A stretch of DNA of 64,000 nucleotides from Anaspis maculata (Eukaryota; Arthropoda; Insecta; Coleoptera; Scraptiidae). Both the position numbers and the translations under genes were made by a program. A model generated the notes under the pieces. That model saw nothing but the letters and a program-made list of their open reading frames with translations, made no database searches and had not been told where the DNA came from. Positions within the stretch are counted from its first letter, which is position 1; each line of letters opens with the position of its first letter. Positions 43,600 through 56,345 of this stretch are shown here, piece after piece. The DNA is taken from the NCBI GenBank assembly GCA_949128115.1, contig OX421962.1:11421262-11485261 (forward strand), read 5' to 3'.

Positions 43600-44942
43600 T
43601 AAAGTGTGAAATGAATTGCTGAGCCTAAAGTTTTCTCCAAAGCGTAAGCGAGGGAGTTTCCTTTTGTTGTTATGTAAATAACGAAGCAAACGTTTCATAG
43701 AGGTTCAAGCACCGATTCACGCTGACTTGATCAATGCATTACTGGAGTGACTACTCTGTCATTTCATCAAGACTCATTCACACTTGACTTTTGTTAAGAT
43801 CATTTGGAAAGGGATTTTTCAGCAATCAAGCAGGCTATACGTAGGGGTTACTTTGACGTGTTCTTCCCATGTGTGCCTGTCAGCGAATACGTCACTTTTC
43901 CTTTGCGATCAAATTGACAGTTCAACATGTTCCATGATTTCTTGTTTTGCTTTATAAATCTGATTTTGTGTTCATTTTATTGTTGTAAACTCCTGAATTA
44001 TCTAAATAATTTGTAATTATTTCTCTTGTTTCATTCGTGTTAGTGTTTTGTTGCTCTTCATTCTTGTTGTGTCATTTTATCACTGTCAATTTATTGTTGT
44101 GAGGTGTTTTGAGAAAAAAAAACAAATTCATTCGAAACTTTGCTAATTGATTTCCAAAAAAAATTAATTTTGCTTGCATTTCATTCGCGTTTCATCCAAG
44201 AATCAAACGTCATCCCCTCACACAACGTAGGTAAAAGGTAAACGACGTGGGGAAGGGAAGGAACAACGACGATCACGACGACAACAGGGGGTTATACTAC
44301 AGAAATGGTGCCGCGACCAGAATATACTACAATTCAACTACAAAATAATACAAAATGGTGATGTTGGGTAGGTGCGTATCCCGTGTCCGAGGACCCTGTA
44401 AGAGAACCTAACCCACAAAAGCTGACATGTGCCTCGTTACGCGAGTCAAAAGCGACTAAGTTGCTACCAATCAAACATATCCGCTATGACAGACCCGGTC
44501 CCTTCCCTGACAAAAGAACTTCTGAACGCATGTTTAACGTAATAAAAAAGACGTACTCTTGATTCAATTCAACAGTAAGTAGGCAACTTATACCAAGTAG
44601 TGTTCAAAAAGAGAACCGACAAACGAATACACAAATAATAATAAATACAGCAAAAAATAATATATTTACCTACAAAAACACAAGCACCAGCAACACGGAA
44701 ACGCACGCATGTCTTCAAATGGCTGTCCGCGTCTCTCTAGCATGATGGTTCTTCGGTTTCTCCGCGTGTCTCCCATGGTTCCTAACCCCTTACCCCTCCG
44801 ACCACCGGCCCACAAAAAAAACAGCGAGCGCTCTCCGCATATTACAAAGCAATAAAAATACCTCCTTCGTTCCCGCGGACCTCCGTGTGACAACACATGT
44901 ATTTCCCCAAATCTGTGCCTATATTCGATACAGTTCGATACA
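43600..44942. other. AT-rich stretch with no recognisable gene
   Basis: T-rich on the plus strand, with short GACGAC-type runs near 44270. No confirmed feature. A copy of about 100 bases (44850-44942) is repeated inverted at 45137-45237. Confidence 0.4.
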
Positions 44943-46703
44943 ACAAACGAACAAGAAAAAGGAAAAAAGAAGAACAACAAGAAGAAGCTACATCCCACAT
45001 GACCTGTCTTGGGTTTGTTGAAGAACCTCCGTCATCGTTCTCTATTCTCTTCCGTCGCTTGTTCAAAAGGCGTTCTAAGGGAAACCAGGTTTTATTGACG
45101 TCGATGAAATATTCAGTTTCAAAACTTCTCCGTTTGTATGTTTTCGAACTGTATCGAATATAGGCACAGATTTGGGGAAATACATGTGTTGTCACACGGA
45201 GGTCCGCGGGAACGAAGGAGATATTTTTATTGCTTTGTACAGGGTGATTCATGAGTGACCTTACATAGGCTAATGGGACATAGAGGACTTCGAAGCGAGT
45301 CAGGATCCACTGGAGAAATTTTATTTTCTCCAATGGTTACGAAGATACAGGGTGTTTTGTGTGTTTCGTATGAAACTTTGATAAGCGATATTTCTGAAAC
45401 GGCCAGAGATATCTTCTTGAAATTCACCAGTAATATTTCTCTGTTAGAAGTCATCCCGAAGCCATACCGGGTAAGTCAAAATCCAGGGCCGGGCTAGAAA
45501 AAAGGTGGCTCTTTTTTGTTTCATAAAAAAGTACATTTTTTGACTGCTTTCCTGAAAAACTGCTATCGGATTCAAAAAGCTGAGTAAAAATGCTTTAAGA
45601 ATCACTTTTCAATTTAGATGGCACACCTAAACCGTTTCGACAATAAAATTAAAAGTAAAATTTGTGGGTGAGTTCCCATTTTCGACCAGACATAATCGAC
45701 TCATTGTTTGATTGAATTCATTGAAATTCATTTTTTGGCTTGTCTCTGTTGAATAGAAGAGCTTGGTTGAAAGAAAAATTCCAGAGCCGACCTTTTTTTT
45801 GACAAAATCGAGAGTGGAACCAAAATCAGACTCGATTTGATCGTCAAAAAAAATCTTCGGCTATGGAATTTTTCTTCCTACCAAGCCCTTCAATTCTACA
45901 GAGACAAGCTAAAAAATGAATTTGAATGAATTCAATCAAACAGTGAGTCGATTATGTCCGGTCGAAAATGGGAACTCACCCACAAGTTTTACTTTTAGTT
46001 TTATTGTCGAGACGGTTTATGTGTGCCATCTAAATTGAAGAGTGATTCTTGAAGCATTTTTTCTTCGCTTTTTGAATCCGATAGCAGTTTTTTAGAAAAG
46101 CGGTCAGAAAATGTACTTTTTGATAAAACAAAAAAGGGGCACCTTTTTTCTAGCCCGGCCCTGGATTTTGACTTACCCGGTATGGCTTCGGGATGATTTC
46201 CAACAGAGAAATATTACTGGTGAATTTCAAGAAAATATCTCTGGCCGTTTCAGAAATATCGCTCAACAAAGTTTCATACGAAACACACAAAACACCCTGT
46301 ATCTTCGTAACCATTGGAGAAAATAAAATTTCTCCAGTGGATCCTGACTCGCTTCGAAGTCCTCTATGTCCCATTAGCCTATGTAAGGTCACTCATGAAT
46401 CACCCTGTACAAAGCAATAAAAATATCTCCTTCGTTCCCGCGGACCTCCGTGTGACAACACATGTATTTCCCCAAATCTGTGCCTATATTCGATACAGTT
46501 CGAGAACATACAAACGGAGAAGTTTTGAAACTGAATATTTCATCGACGTCAATAAAACCTGGTTTCCCTTAGAACGCCTTTTGAACAAGCGACGGAAGAG
46601 AATAGAAAACGATGACGGAGGTTCTTCAACAAACCCAAGACAGGTCATGTGGGATGTAGCTTCTTCTTGTTGTTCTTCTTTTTTCCTTTTTCTTGTTCGT
46701 TTG
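44943..46703. repeat. 1.76 kb palindrome extending beyond a foldback MITE
   Basis: 44943-45237 and 46410-46703 are inverted copies of each other and flank the MITE at 45240-46407 symmetrically, so the palindrome includes both TA duplications and about 290 bases of flank on each side. Right-arm similarity ends after CTTGTTCGTTTGTTG. Confidence 0.85.
45240..46407. mobile_element. Foldback MITE (CAGGGTGATTCATGAG ends)
   Basis: 1168 bp. CAGGGTGATTCATGAGTGAC at the left matches GTCACTCATGAATCACCCTG at the right. Arms pair to a centre near 45820. TA on both sides (45238-45239, 46408-46409). No gene. Confidence 0.9.
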
Positions 46704-48044
46704 TTGTCTTCTGTTTCTTCTTTTTTCATTCTTCTTTTTCTTTTATGATCTTCCAATGTGACTTCAGCAGCAACCAGACGAACACAAAAAACCGTTCAGA
46801 TCCGTGGTTCAGAGGGAGGAGCAACGCCCTTAATCGACAAAAGTTGAGCACGTGTTCAGCGACAAAAGTTGACCAAGTGTCCAGATGTTGGTGGGAACGG
46901 TTTTCGACGTCTTCAGATAAGCTACTTCTTCGAAACCAGACAAGAGACGGACACCCTAGATTGTATTCGGTAAACAAAGAGTTGGACGTCCTGTTGACAA
47001 CTGGAATTCGTGTCGACAACCATTGATTTTTGCTCCAGACAAAACGCTTCACTGGAACCAGGCGATGATGGAGGCAAAATTTGGTGGATGGTGATGTTGA
47101 CTTCAGGCAAAACTCTTATTGATCACGAAAGAAGATGACAATCAGTGCTCTTTTCGGTGCCAACATTTTTGCAGTATCAGGGAGCACGATGACAGTGACG
47201 TTCTTCTCTCGTTTGGATGTTCTTCCCGTCTTAGTCAATTTTCCTTTGTTCAGTGGTGAGACAGTGGTGTTAAACAAGATAATGGCGGGGACTCGGACTG
47301 TGAGGAGGTTTTGCGAGATGATGAGGCTGATGGTTGCCTGACAAGAGCATGTCAGGTCAATGATGTTGTGTCTGCGACAGATCCGGTGTTGCTCGAACCA
47401 TGTTTCGTGAAGCATGCAACGCTTCGTTTGTGCAAAACTTCCTGGCTTAGCAAAAATCGTCCGTTGAGTGTTCTTGAATTTTACTTCGATGGCAGGATCA
47501 GGGTACCTACGTCTTCTCGTCCGTCCTCATGTGGCAAAATCCATTTCCAGGAGCATAATTCCAACGTCAGGTACAGGCGTCCACACGTTGTTATTCATGA
47601 AACAAAATCAGAATCAGCGATGAATGGTCCACACAAGAACAAACAAAAAATTCTTCCAACATCGATCCCTTATTTGAACACTCTTGGTCTGAATGATTTG
47701 ACAAAAAAAATTTTCTTCGTAAGTTTCCCCTCCTGGATAACAATGATTTTTCTGAACGATTTCCCATTTCGAACAATCCTGAGGTACAAAAAAAACCTCG
47801 CTTCTTGGACAATTCTTGGACAATCCGGATTGACAATAAAAAAAAACAACTTGTCGGTGGACAATCCTGGTATCTCCTCTCCGTGAACAATCCTTCCTTC
47901 CTCCAAAAATACAAAAATTTTAATTGAAAAATTATTCAATTATTTGATAATTAACCAATTAATCAATTATTTCAATGAGTATTGATTGGTTGATAGTCTT
48001 GATAATATAATTAATATTAATACATTTTTTAAGTAACACAAAAA
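46704..48044. other. Stretch with unconvincing open frames
   Basis: Frames exist on both strands (191 codons plus, 47311-47886; 99 codons minus, 47415-47116), but neither resembles a family I know, and both are rich in simple Ser/Lys/Phe runs. Possibly an old unidentified retroelement. Confidence 0.4.
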
Positions 48045-48444
48045 GGGGCAAATGTGATATATCACATGTTTCATTAACCCCGACTATACATTTTTCGAAG
48101 GGCAAATGTGACATACACAATTATAAAAAACGCAGTTATCTTCTCATGGCTATTGAGAATAATGAAATCTACCACTTGTTTAACATCTGTGGTCAGATTG
48201 TTGAAAAACTACCTCTAAAACTTCGACTACATGAGTTAATTCAAGACTTACCTGTTGCACTTGACTTCCAACCTCAAATGACAATTCACACGAGTTGACA
48301 AATAGTTTTGTAATCGGTCGGTGAAGTAGAACTCTAACTGGTCCAAGTAGATCAGGGGTGTAAGTTTTGGCAGTTCAGTGTTAAAAGAAAGCAATTTTGA
48401 TGTTTTTTTTTTCAAATTTTACCCGCTCATATCACATTTGCCCC
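48045..48444. mobile_element. GGGG-ended MITE
   Basis: 400 bp, starting GGGGCAAATGTGATAT and ending ATATCACATTTGCCCC (exact inverted ends). A related word (GGGCAAATGTGACATA) recurs internally near 48101. The right flank starts AT, the left flank AA, so a 2-bp AT duplication is only half preserved. It may belong to the same class as 5133-5494. Confidence 0.65.
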
Positions 48445-48551
48445 ATTTTTACATTTACGTCACTTCACCTTATTTCATATGAAAAACGTCACAGGCCTAC
48501 TCGTGCAGTGGAGGGTCAGACGGTCAAAATTTGATATAACGAAAAAAGAAT

Positions 48552-49150
48552 TCAATGGATTACTCGCGCGTGATTTCAACAGTAGAATTGTGGCACTTTG
48601 ACCACTCAAAATTCGGGAATTTTACTGGGAGGAACCGCCAAACTTGAACGGTTCCGCCGACATATCCCAGGCTTAAAAATTTAGTGACTTTAGGTGATTA
48701 ACCATGAATAATTTAGTGATGGAATTGAGCCACGACGCAGCCTGATGCACCCGGAGTGCAGCTCGGTTCAAAGTTGGGTCGGAAGTCTTCTTGCCAGTCG
48801 CGAGTCCCGTTAGTCCTATTCATCAACTTTGGTTATCTTTTCACCGCGTGGTCTTACGGACCAATAAGAGCGGCCTTCTTAGGTGGTCTAACTACGTGCA
48901 GCGCTTGGAATCTGCACGTCCGTTTGTTTAGTCTGGAAAATATATGATAAGCTCGAGTTTTCAAGGGAGTAATTCAGCCGTCTGGTTGACTCATTCATTA
49001 CATTAAAGCATCGGAATGTTTAGCAGGGGATAAGGCGGTCGTAATTGAGTTCCGAATCTCTCTCATAATTCGAATTAACTATAGAAAAATAGCAGTTGGG
49101 TTACAACAAGAAAAATTAAGCTTCAGCAACTATTGAAAAGAAATCCCGAG
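48552..49150. repeat. Dispersed 0.6 kb repeat, copy 1
   Basis: From CAATGGATTACTCGCGCGTG to about TTCAGCAACTATT it matches 63407-64000 in direct orientation. It includes a shared short coding-like stretch (FINFGYLFTAWSYG). Right after it comes a Gypsy integrase fragment, so the repeat may be part of a Gypsy-like element. Confidence 0.85.
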
Positions 49151-49179
49151 TAGGGGAAACCAAGCAAATAAGGCCCGGT

Positions 49180-49340
49180 TTGCTACAATCGGAACTGCTA
49201 GTATTTAGATCCTATATCAAAGACAACCACGGAAAGTGGAACGCGTTCCTACCTCACGTGATATATGCCGTTCGCACCATTATCACCTATCAAACAACGC
49301 TTGTCACGAGTAGGTTCAATTACTGCGTAAACAAGTCGAA
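49180..49340 (+). pseudogene. Gypsy integrase core fragment
   Basis: The plus frame near 49200-49320 reads SYIKDNHGKWNAFLPHVIYAVRT, the helix after the catalytic glutamate in Gypsy integrases. Its natural continuation seems to be at 51377-51830, beyond the first receptor gene. Confidence 0.7.
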
Positions 49341-49492
49341 GCAGCAATAAATTTTGATTGATTTCTACATAATAGGTAGGTTGAATCCAAGAGGTAAGTA
49401 CATTTTATTTATTGTGAGTGAGTTTATTTTATCATGCGTTTCCTGTCCAATATTATAATTCGAACAATGCTCAATCGATGGCCAGTTTCACC

Positions 49493-50661
49493 ATGAGCTA
49501 TCAACTATCAAGAGGTGACATTCGATTCATGACGATACCGTACTCGATCACGAATTTCCTAGGGCTCACCCCGCATTACCATTTTCAAACATCCACAGTG
49601 AGATACCATTTGAAACACAAAATCCAGGTTGTTGTCCAAGCGGTAGCACTTCTCATTGTCGTCACCTATGTAGCGATAAGAAGAATCAAAATATACGTGT
49701 CGAACTACGTCGACGCCTTTTTGTTTGTTTTGGACGGTTCATTTTACCAACTAGTGATATTTACAACGTTACTGAGTTCTTTGCGTCATAAAAATTGGAA
49801 GAAGCTTAACAAGAACATGCAGTTAATGGACGGCATGTTGGGGAGAGCCAGAGAGAAATTGAGCTTATGGAGAAACCCTACGGTTCACTTTGCCTTGCTG
49901 AATGTTGTTATGATCACAGAGTTCGCCTTTCGCATATTCGCTGTAGTAACTGCTCATCTGGAACATCACCCAACAATCGTTGTCTGGTTTCAAATTTCAA
50001 TTGATATTTTCGCTACAATTATTTATGTATATAGTGTGGCTTTGATGCAGTTTGTGATATGTATCATCATACTAGCACTGAAGCGCAAGTATTGTGGTGT
50101 TGCGTTGCTCCTGAAAAAAATGGACATTGGAAATGTTGTCGCTCTGGCAAGTGTGTTGGAAGAAACTGTGAGGGCTTTCAACGAGTTCTTTGGTTGGACA
50201 ATTTTTTGTATACTAATCCACAGCTGTACGGATATGTTAACGTGTTTACACGTCATCATTTTCAACTTCCAACGAAACGGGATTTCCTTGAGGGCAACGG
50301 CGTTTTTATTGGATGCTTTCACATCTACGGTTGGTTCATAGTTTTATTATGCATCACGTCAAAAGTTTGACGCACTATTAGGCGAATTCATGATTTTGAT
50401 TGTCTACAGGTCCTGACAGTTTGCATGGTTTTGGCTTGCGATTCGCTTGCAAAAGAAATGAAGGTTATAGCAAAATTGGGACAGAAACTGAAGAGAAACA
50501 GAATAGGAAATGTAGAGCGGAAGAGTCTGGTGGATTGTGGTGAAAAAGTCAAGATTTCTGCCGCTCGATTGTTGGCGATCGATCGCGAAACGCTTTTGCA
50601 GCTCTTTTCATCGACGACCACGTATTTAATTCTGATGTTACAATTGAAACCGAGTTATTGA
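49493..50661 (+). CDS. Gustatory-receptor-type chemoreceptor 1
   Basis: Two exons, 49493-50329 and 50410-50661 (acceptor GTCTACAG, donor GTTGGT), phase 0, 362 residues. I start at MSYQLSRGDIRFMTIPY because this N-terminus is shared by all three copies, whereas sequence upstream in the same frame is not. Several hydrophobic spans fit a seven-helix membrane protein (for example VVVQAVALLIVVTYVAI, FALLNVVMITEFAFRIFAVV, FFGWTIFCILIHSC). The last exon carries TTTYLILMLQL, matching the TYhhhhhQF/L signature of insect gustatory receptors. Ligand unknown. First of three tandem copies. Confidence 0.75.
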
Positions 50662-51049
50662 TGGGATGCATTGTGATTTAGCTTTAGTAAAATAAATGGA
50701 AGTGATCATTGAATCGATAAGTGTTATTCAGAATCTTGATGTTCATGGGCTTCCAACTGAAGCAATCATTGGATCATTGGAAATTGAAACAGTTCCAAAA
50801 CATTTCAAAAACACGAGAGTTGCTTTACAGAGTGCTGAACAAGGAAAAATACTACGACTCACCGTCCTATTTTCTCTTGCAGGAGAGGGGTGGTGTACCA
50901 ATTGCATTTTTGCTCAGGAAAAGAAAGTTTGCAATCATCTCTAAGGTATGTACTGTAATGGGATTTCTCAGAACCTTATCCGTGAACGGATCTCGGATAA
51001 AAGGACACCGTTGGATTCGGTCGGACAATAATCATTACTTTCATGTCAT

Positions 51050-51345
51050 TATTGTTCTTGAATAATGAGATAAAGTTGCTATTATCGCGGAATGTATGTT
51101 TTGGAACGCGAGTATACGTTTGACATAAGCTAAACGATGCTCGATGAACGACGACCAAATGTAAAATAGACTACATCATCAAAGAAGTCGTCGGTTTCGA
51201 CGCCGGATATGCTGGGATCAAGTATCTTTGCCCTCACATAAACCCTGCACTAAAGACCTCTGCCCTCTACTACTGTATTTTGATGGCTTATCTAAGGGCA
51301 TTTTTATGTAGGCCTTCGTTCGGGTAGTGACATATTGAGAAGCGC
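51050..51345. repeat. Intergenic repeat of the receptor cluster, unit 1
   Basis: Opens with AAGTTGCTATTATCGCGGA and includes CGACGCCGGATATGCTGGGAT and a downstream AACCC...GGCTTATCTAAGGGCA segment. Related copies occur at 52380-52850 and 55835-56345, so it belongs to the duplicated unit. Confidence 0.75.
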
Positions 51346-51376
51346 CAAGCGCCATGAAATAGAACATGGCAATCCC

Positions 51377-51830
51377 CCACGAGAAATGCCATCCGCACCG
51401 TCATCACTGAGGTGATAAGATTTTCACCGGCTTTCTTGAACTTCGGTCGCATCGTACCAAGGCGCGGAGATTTCTACGCCAAAGATCTCCACTTAAGGTC
51501 AGACTTCGAGGTAGACTTCGTCAAAACTGGACATGAGGTTCAGAAAAGTTTGCCCCGATTTTTGACGAGGTACGCGCTTAACTCAAGAACTCTCATGACC
51601 GCTATGCCCACAAGTATAATCTTCGACGTCGCAGTGTAGAGTACAAACCCGCAGGGAAGGTCTGAAGGAGAAACGTCGTCTTGTCATAAGCCGCGAACTT
51701 TTTTTCCAGAAAACTATCGTCTAAATATGTCATCAACATCGTTAGAGAGAACATTTCTGACAAGATATACGTCCTGGACAATAAGAATGGCTCAGATGCT
51801 GGGTGCTGGCATGGCATGCGCAAGACCTAG
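51377..51830 (+). pseudogene. Gypsy integrase C-terminal fragment
   Basis: The frame from 51412 has FSPAFLNFGRIVPRRGDFY, matching the TPAFLNFGRELRLPGD-type segment after the integrase core, then decays through frame changes near 51640 (shreds resembling the C-terminal barrel, DKIYVLDN). Remnant of the same element as 49180-49340. Confidence 0.65.
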
Positions 51831-52379
51831 AACCATTCCTCGACTAGTAAGTAACTTTTTTCATATTGCCTTCTGCGTAGTTGTCAATATTATACGTAGC
51901 TGAAACTTTTTGTTCTTTTCAGTTGCTCCAAGTAGAGCTACTGGATATAAATTCCAATTATTTTTCTACCCTTTTCAAGTGGATCAGTATGCTCACTGAA
52001 AGGTATTATTATTATTTGTCCTCCCGTCCTATTTTTGCTTGCGGGAGAGGGGTGGTGTAACAAATCCATTTTTGCCCAGGTAAAGAAAATCCGCAAACAT
52101 TTCTAAGGTACTGTTTTGTCAAAAATAATTGGAAGCATAAAACAAATATCAAATTCCAATCAGTAATTTCATGTGGCTCAAGTGATGAACATTTAAAATC
52201 TTCTCAATCATCTAGTGAAGAAACTGTGAGTTTTATGGGCTGATTGTAACCTAACACTTGACACAAATTTCCATCTCAATCAAGTTTTAGTGGAACCTTC
52301 CCAGAATTAGTAGGGTGGGCTCTTTTCACTTCTTTCACGTGTTGATTTTCGCTCTCTCCACAATTATTGTTGACTTGTT

Positions 52380-52850
52380 CTTCAATAATAAAAGTTGCTA
52401 TTATCGCGGATTGAATGTTTTGAAATGCGTGTATACGTTTGACATTAGCAAAAGGATCCGCGGATTAGCCTCCTCCACAGATGCTTTTATCCTGTAACCT
52501 TCGCCCTGCAGGGACCTCAAATAAGCGACTTTGCACTCTGTCTTTTGATAGTACGGGCTTTGGAGTCTTCGCCCCTAAAGGGCTTCCATACTGAAGACTT
52601 CAACCTTTTTTCACTCAAGTAATTTTCTAAAATGCGACTACGCTCCCTGTCTTATGATAGCGTCCATTTTTGAGTCCTTATCATCACACAGCCCCCGCAC
52701 TGAAAACCTCTACTCTACCACTCTATTTGGATAACTCATCTGAGGGCATTTATATGTAGGTTCCAGTTAGGTTATTGAGTTATCAAACAGCATCTTTCAC
52801 GATAAACAAAAATGTTCACTATATAGCGGGTCAAGGTCTCAATACTCTCA
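52380..52850. repeat. Intergenic repeat of the receptor cluster, unit 2
   Basis: AAAGTTGCTATTATCGCGGA, GTATACGTTTGACAT and the TCATCTGAGGGCATTTATATGTAGG block recur in the same order as in the other two units, with internal differences. Confidence 0.7.
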
Positions 52851-53432
52851 ATACACTTAGAACTTTAATGGGTGAAATAAATACATAAGTACCTACATAT
52901 TTCATTGCGGGCTTATGTCCCAATAGTGCCAATGATTGATATACATAATGACATTTATTACATGTTGTGTGTTTGTTGACTACAACAGGCATGTTATTGT
53001 TATGTGTGTGATTGTTTTTTGTAGATACGCACTGGCTGATGATACTCCTGTATTATTATATTATCAAATATGGAAATACTTGATATACTTGTCACTTTTA
53101 CTTCCTATATTCTGAGCAATTTTGAAGGAAGATATATCCTCATAGGAACTTAGCTAGCCCTAGAAGTGAAGCTCTGCTCCATGCTGCTGTGAAAATTGAG
53201 TGAAAAAATCAATCAATATCAGGTCACATCAAATCAGGAAAACAACACAAGTTTCAAGTGTATCCATTTATTATTTATGAGCCCGCCAGTGCACTCTGAA
53301 TTCAGTTCTTCAGTAATGTGAAGCGACGATTCTACTAGCGCGTGCTACAGCATTTTAACTAACAGCTCAACGTCAAAAGTGAAAAACTTTCTTGTTGTTG
53401 ACATTACAACCAATCCAATCGGCCACTTCATC

Positions 53433-54595
53433 ATGAGTTACAAACTATCAAGAAGTGACATCCGATCAATGACAATACCGTACTCGGTCACCAATTTTTT
53501 AGGACTCACCCCGCATTACCATTTTCAAACATCTACAATAAGATACCCTTTAAAACACAAAATACGGGTGGTTGTTCAAGAGATAGTACTTCTCACCGTC
53601 ATCATCGACTTAGCGATGAGAAGGATGAAGCTGTACGTTTTGGGCTACGTAGACATCTTTTTGTTCGTTTGTAACAGTTTATGTTATCAACTAGTGATAC
53701 TGATCATGGTACTCAGTTCTTTACGTCATCGATATTGGGAGAGGCTTAACAAGAACTTGCAGTTAATAGACGGCATGTTGGGGAATACCGGGAAAAAGTT
53801 AAGCTGGTGGGAAAATCCCACTGCTCATTCTGTTCTGCTCAACGTGGTTATGGTTGTTGTAGTCTCCATTCACGTTTTGGCATTAGCTTTTGATCATAAT
53901 CTGGAGCCTGTCCGAAACGCCGCTGCCTGGATTCGAATTCTAATCGATATTTTCGCTGGATTTTTTTGTATGTACAGTGTGGTTTTGATGCAATTCGTGA
54001 TATGCAGCATTTTGCTTACACTGAAGCACAGATACTGTGGTGTTGAATTGCTTCTGAAAAAGAAGGACATGGGGAAGGTTGTCGCTCTGGTAGATTTCTT
54101 GGAAGAAACCGTAGCGGTTTTCAACTTATTTTTTGGTTGGACAATTTTCTTTTTGCTTGTCCACAATTGTGCGGACATGTTGTCTTGTTTACATTTCGTC
54201 ATTTTTATTTTCCGAAGAAACGGGATCACCTTCACGACAGCGGCGTATTTCTTGGATACTGTTATACCCTCGGTGGGTTTATAGTCTTATAATGGTTAAC
54301 GTCAAGTTTTACACAATTTACCGGGTGTACTTATGATTCTGGTTGTTCACAGATCCTGACCACTTGTATGGTACTGGCTTGCGATTCGCTTACAAAAGAG
54401 TCGAAGGTTATCGTGAAACTGGGGAAGAAAATGAACAATGGAAATGAAGAGGTGACAAGTTTGTTGCATTGTTGTGGAAAGGTGAAGATTACTGCCGCTC
54501 GAATGCTGGTGATCGATCGCGAAACGCTTTTGCGGCTCTTCTCAGTCACGACCACGTATTTGATTGTGATGTTACAGCTGAAACCAAGTGAATAA
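53433..54595 (+). CDS. Gustatory-receptor-type chemoreceptor 2
   Basis: Exons 53433-54272 and 54353-54595 (donor GTGGGT, acceptor GTTCACAG), phase 0, 360 residues. Starts MSYKLSRSDIRSMTIPY. It is closely related to copies 1 and 3 over the full length (NFLGLTPHYHFQTST, YSVVLMQFVICSI, NCADMLSCLH). The final exon has TTYLIVMLQL. The frame is intact throughout. Spacing from copy 1 is 3.9 kb and to copy 3 is 3.6 kb, so the cluster grew by tandem duplication of a gene plus flank. Confidence 0.75.
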
Positions 54596-54619
54596 ATGGA
54601 ATGCATTCTGATTTTGTTA

Positions 54620-55830
54620 CAATTAAATAAACGGAAAAGTGATCAACTTTTATTTTAATGGGAGCTATTTTGAAGTCTTTTCAGAATAAAACGTGTCTGA
54701 TGAAACGGTGTAATGATGCATGCTGGAGGCTTGGTCATCCCTCATTTTTAGCACGAGTTCTCTATACCGGTGATCGTTTGAAAACTATCCACCTGCAATA
54801 ACTCCCGATTCCTAGTGAAGATGTCTTCGAGCAAAAACAGATTGATTATATAGAGGGGGACATCTAAAACATACATTGGCAAATTTATATCTTCAGCCCC
54901 CTTGCCCCCACCTACCCCAACTTTAAATTTGGAATAGCACTACCTATTTTGCAATACATCAGATTGAACAGAATTGAATTCTCTTTCTTAGAAATTAATA
55001 ATTAAATTTTTAACCCCACCCCCCTTCTTCCTCAAGTTCTCTGAGTATCCAATTAAATATTCTTGACCTCTCAAATCTCTTCAGTGCAGTCAACGTCACC
55101 CTGCACAGCACCTAAAGAGAAAAAGTTCATCCCTTCGCTCCCTCCACCTTACCTTAAAAATCTAAAAAAACAATATCTAGTGATGGGGAGAGCAAAGGGG
55201 TGAATGTGGAGAGCTTCTTTCTCTAAAAAATTCTCTTCTTCGATGCTATCTAGAATGACACTGACTAAATTGAATAGAATTGAGGGGTCCAGAATATTAA
55301 ATGAGACACTCGAAGAATTTTAAGGTGAAGAAGGGTACGATTCAAAATTTTGAGATATAAAAAAAATATATATAAATTTTTTTTCAGAAAGAGAATTTCA
55401 TTCTCTTCAATTTGACGTATCGCAAGGTAGGTGGTGTCATTTGGAATTTTAGAGTTGAGGTGAGTGGGAGCGAGAGGACTAAAGATAGAAATTTGTCAAT
55501 GTGTGTTTTAGATGTCCAAGGGCCTCAGCCTAACCAATCAAAACGTTACCAATTGAGGACACACCGAAAATAGACACTTCCCATCTAATTGAAGGTGGAA
55601 GCTGTGGTAACGTATGCAACGCGATGCCACAGTACCTACGTTTGAGAAAACGAATATTTGGTTCAATAACACTTCCAGGCCGAGTGTGCGCGCGTCTTTT
55701 TGATATCGGTGTTTGACCTCAGTGCGAAAATGGTCCGACGTTAGATACTTTGAACCTACTCGTAATCGGATTGACACACGGTTCTTGGCATTTGAACATA
55801 AATTACAATCAAGTTTCAGTGAAATCTTCT
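54620..55830. other. Spacer between receptors 2 and 3, no recognisable gene
   Basis: AT-rich, short frames only. No repeat ends are found before the unit-3 repeat starts. Confidence 0.45.
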
Positions 55831-55834
55831 CAAA

Positions 55835-56345
55835 GCTATAAAGTTGCTATTATCGCGGAGTAAATGTTTTGGAATACGCGCGTACGTTTGACATACGCAA
55901 AAAAATACTCAATAAACAATGACCAAATGTAAAATAAACGATATCATCAGGGAAGTATTCGGCTTCGACGCCGGAGATGCTGGGATGGAATCTCGCTGCC
56001 GTACAAAACCTTTCAGTGGGTTTCTCTGTATGTTCTTAGTATGTTGTCAAACATTTTTTGACTTGGGTATAGGTCACAGTGCAGAAAGGATTCTGCAGGA
56101 CCAAACGACCAGCTCTAATCTACAATCTACTCAGGTAGGTCTCTAACATGGGACTTCGCTCTCCGTCTTCTGATACCACACATACTTTGGTCTTCGCCCT
56201 AACACAACCCCCGAATTGAAGATCTCTACCACTGCATTTAGATGGCTTATCTAAAGGCACTCATATGTAGGTTTTCGTTCGGGTAATGACTCATCAAACA
56301 GCACCCTTCACGATGAGGAACAATTTCCACGTCAGCGGGTCAAGG
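55835..56345. repeat. Intergenic repeat of the receptor cluster, unit 3
   Basis: AAAGTTGCTATTATCGCGGAG, GTACGTTTGACATACGC, ACGCCGGAGATGCTGGGATGG and the TATGTAGGTTTTCGTTCGGG block follow in the order of unit 1. Confidence 0.75.

Noticed and set aside
44280..44320. TGGTGCCGCGACCAG near 44307 as a possible LTR primer binding site
   Set aside because: Resembles a BEL-type primer site, but no LTR, gag or pol follows and no second LTR is visible.
47311..47886. 191-codon plus-strand frame
   Set aside because: Low-complexity composition with a competing frame on the opposite strand; no recognisable domain, promoter or splice structure.
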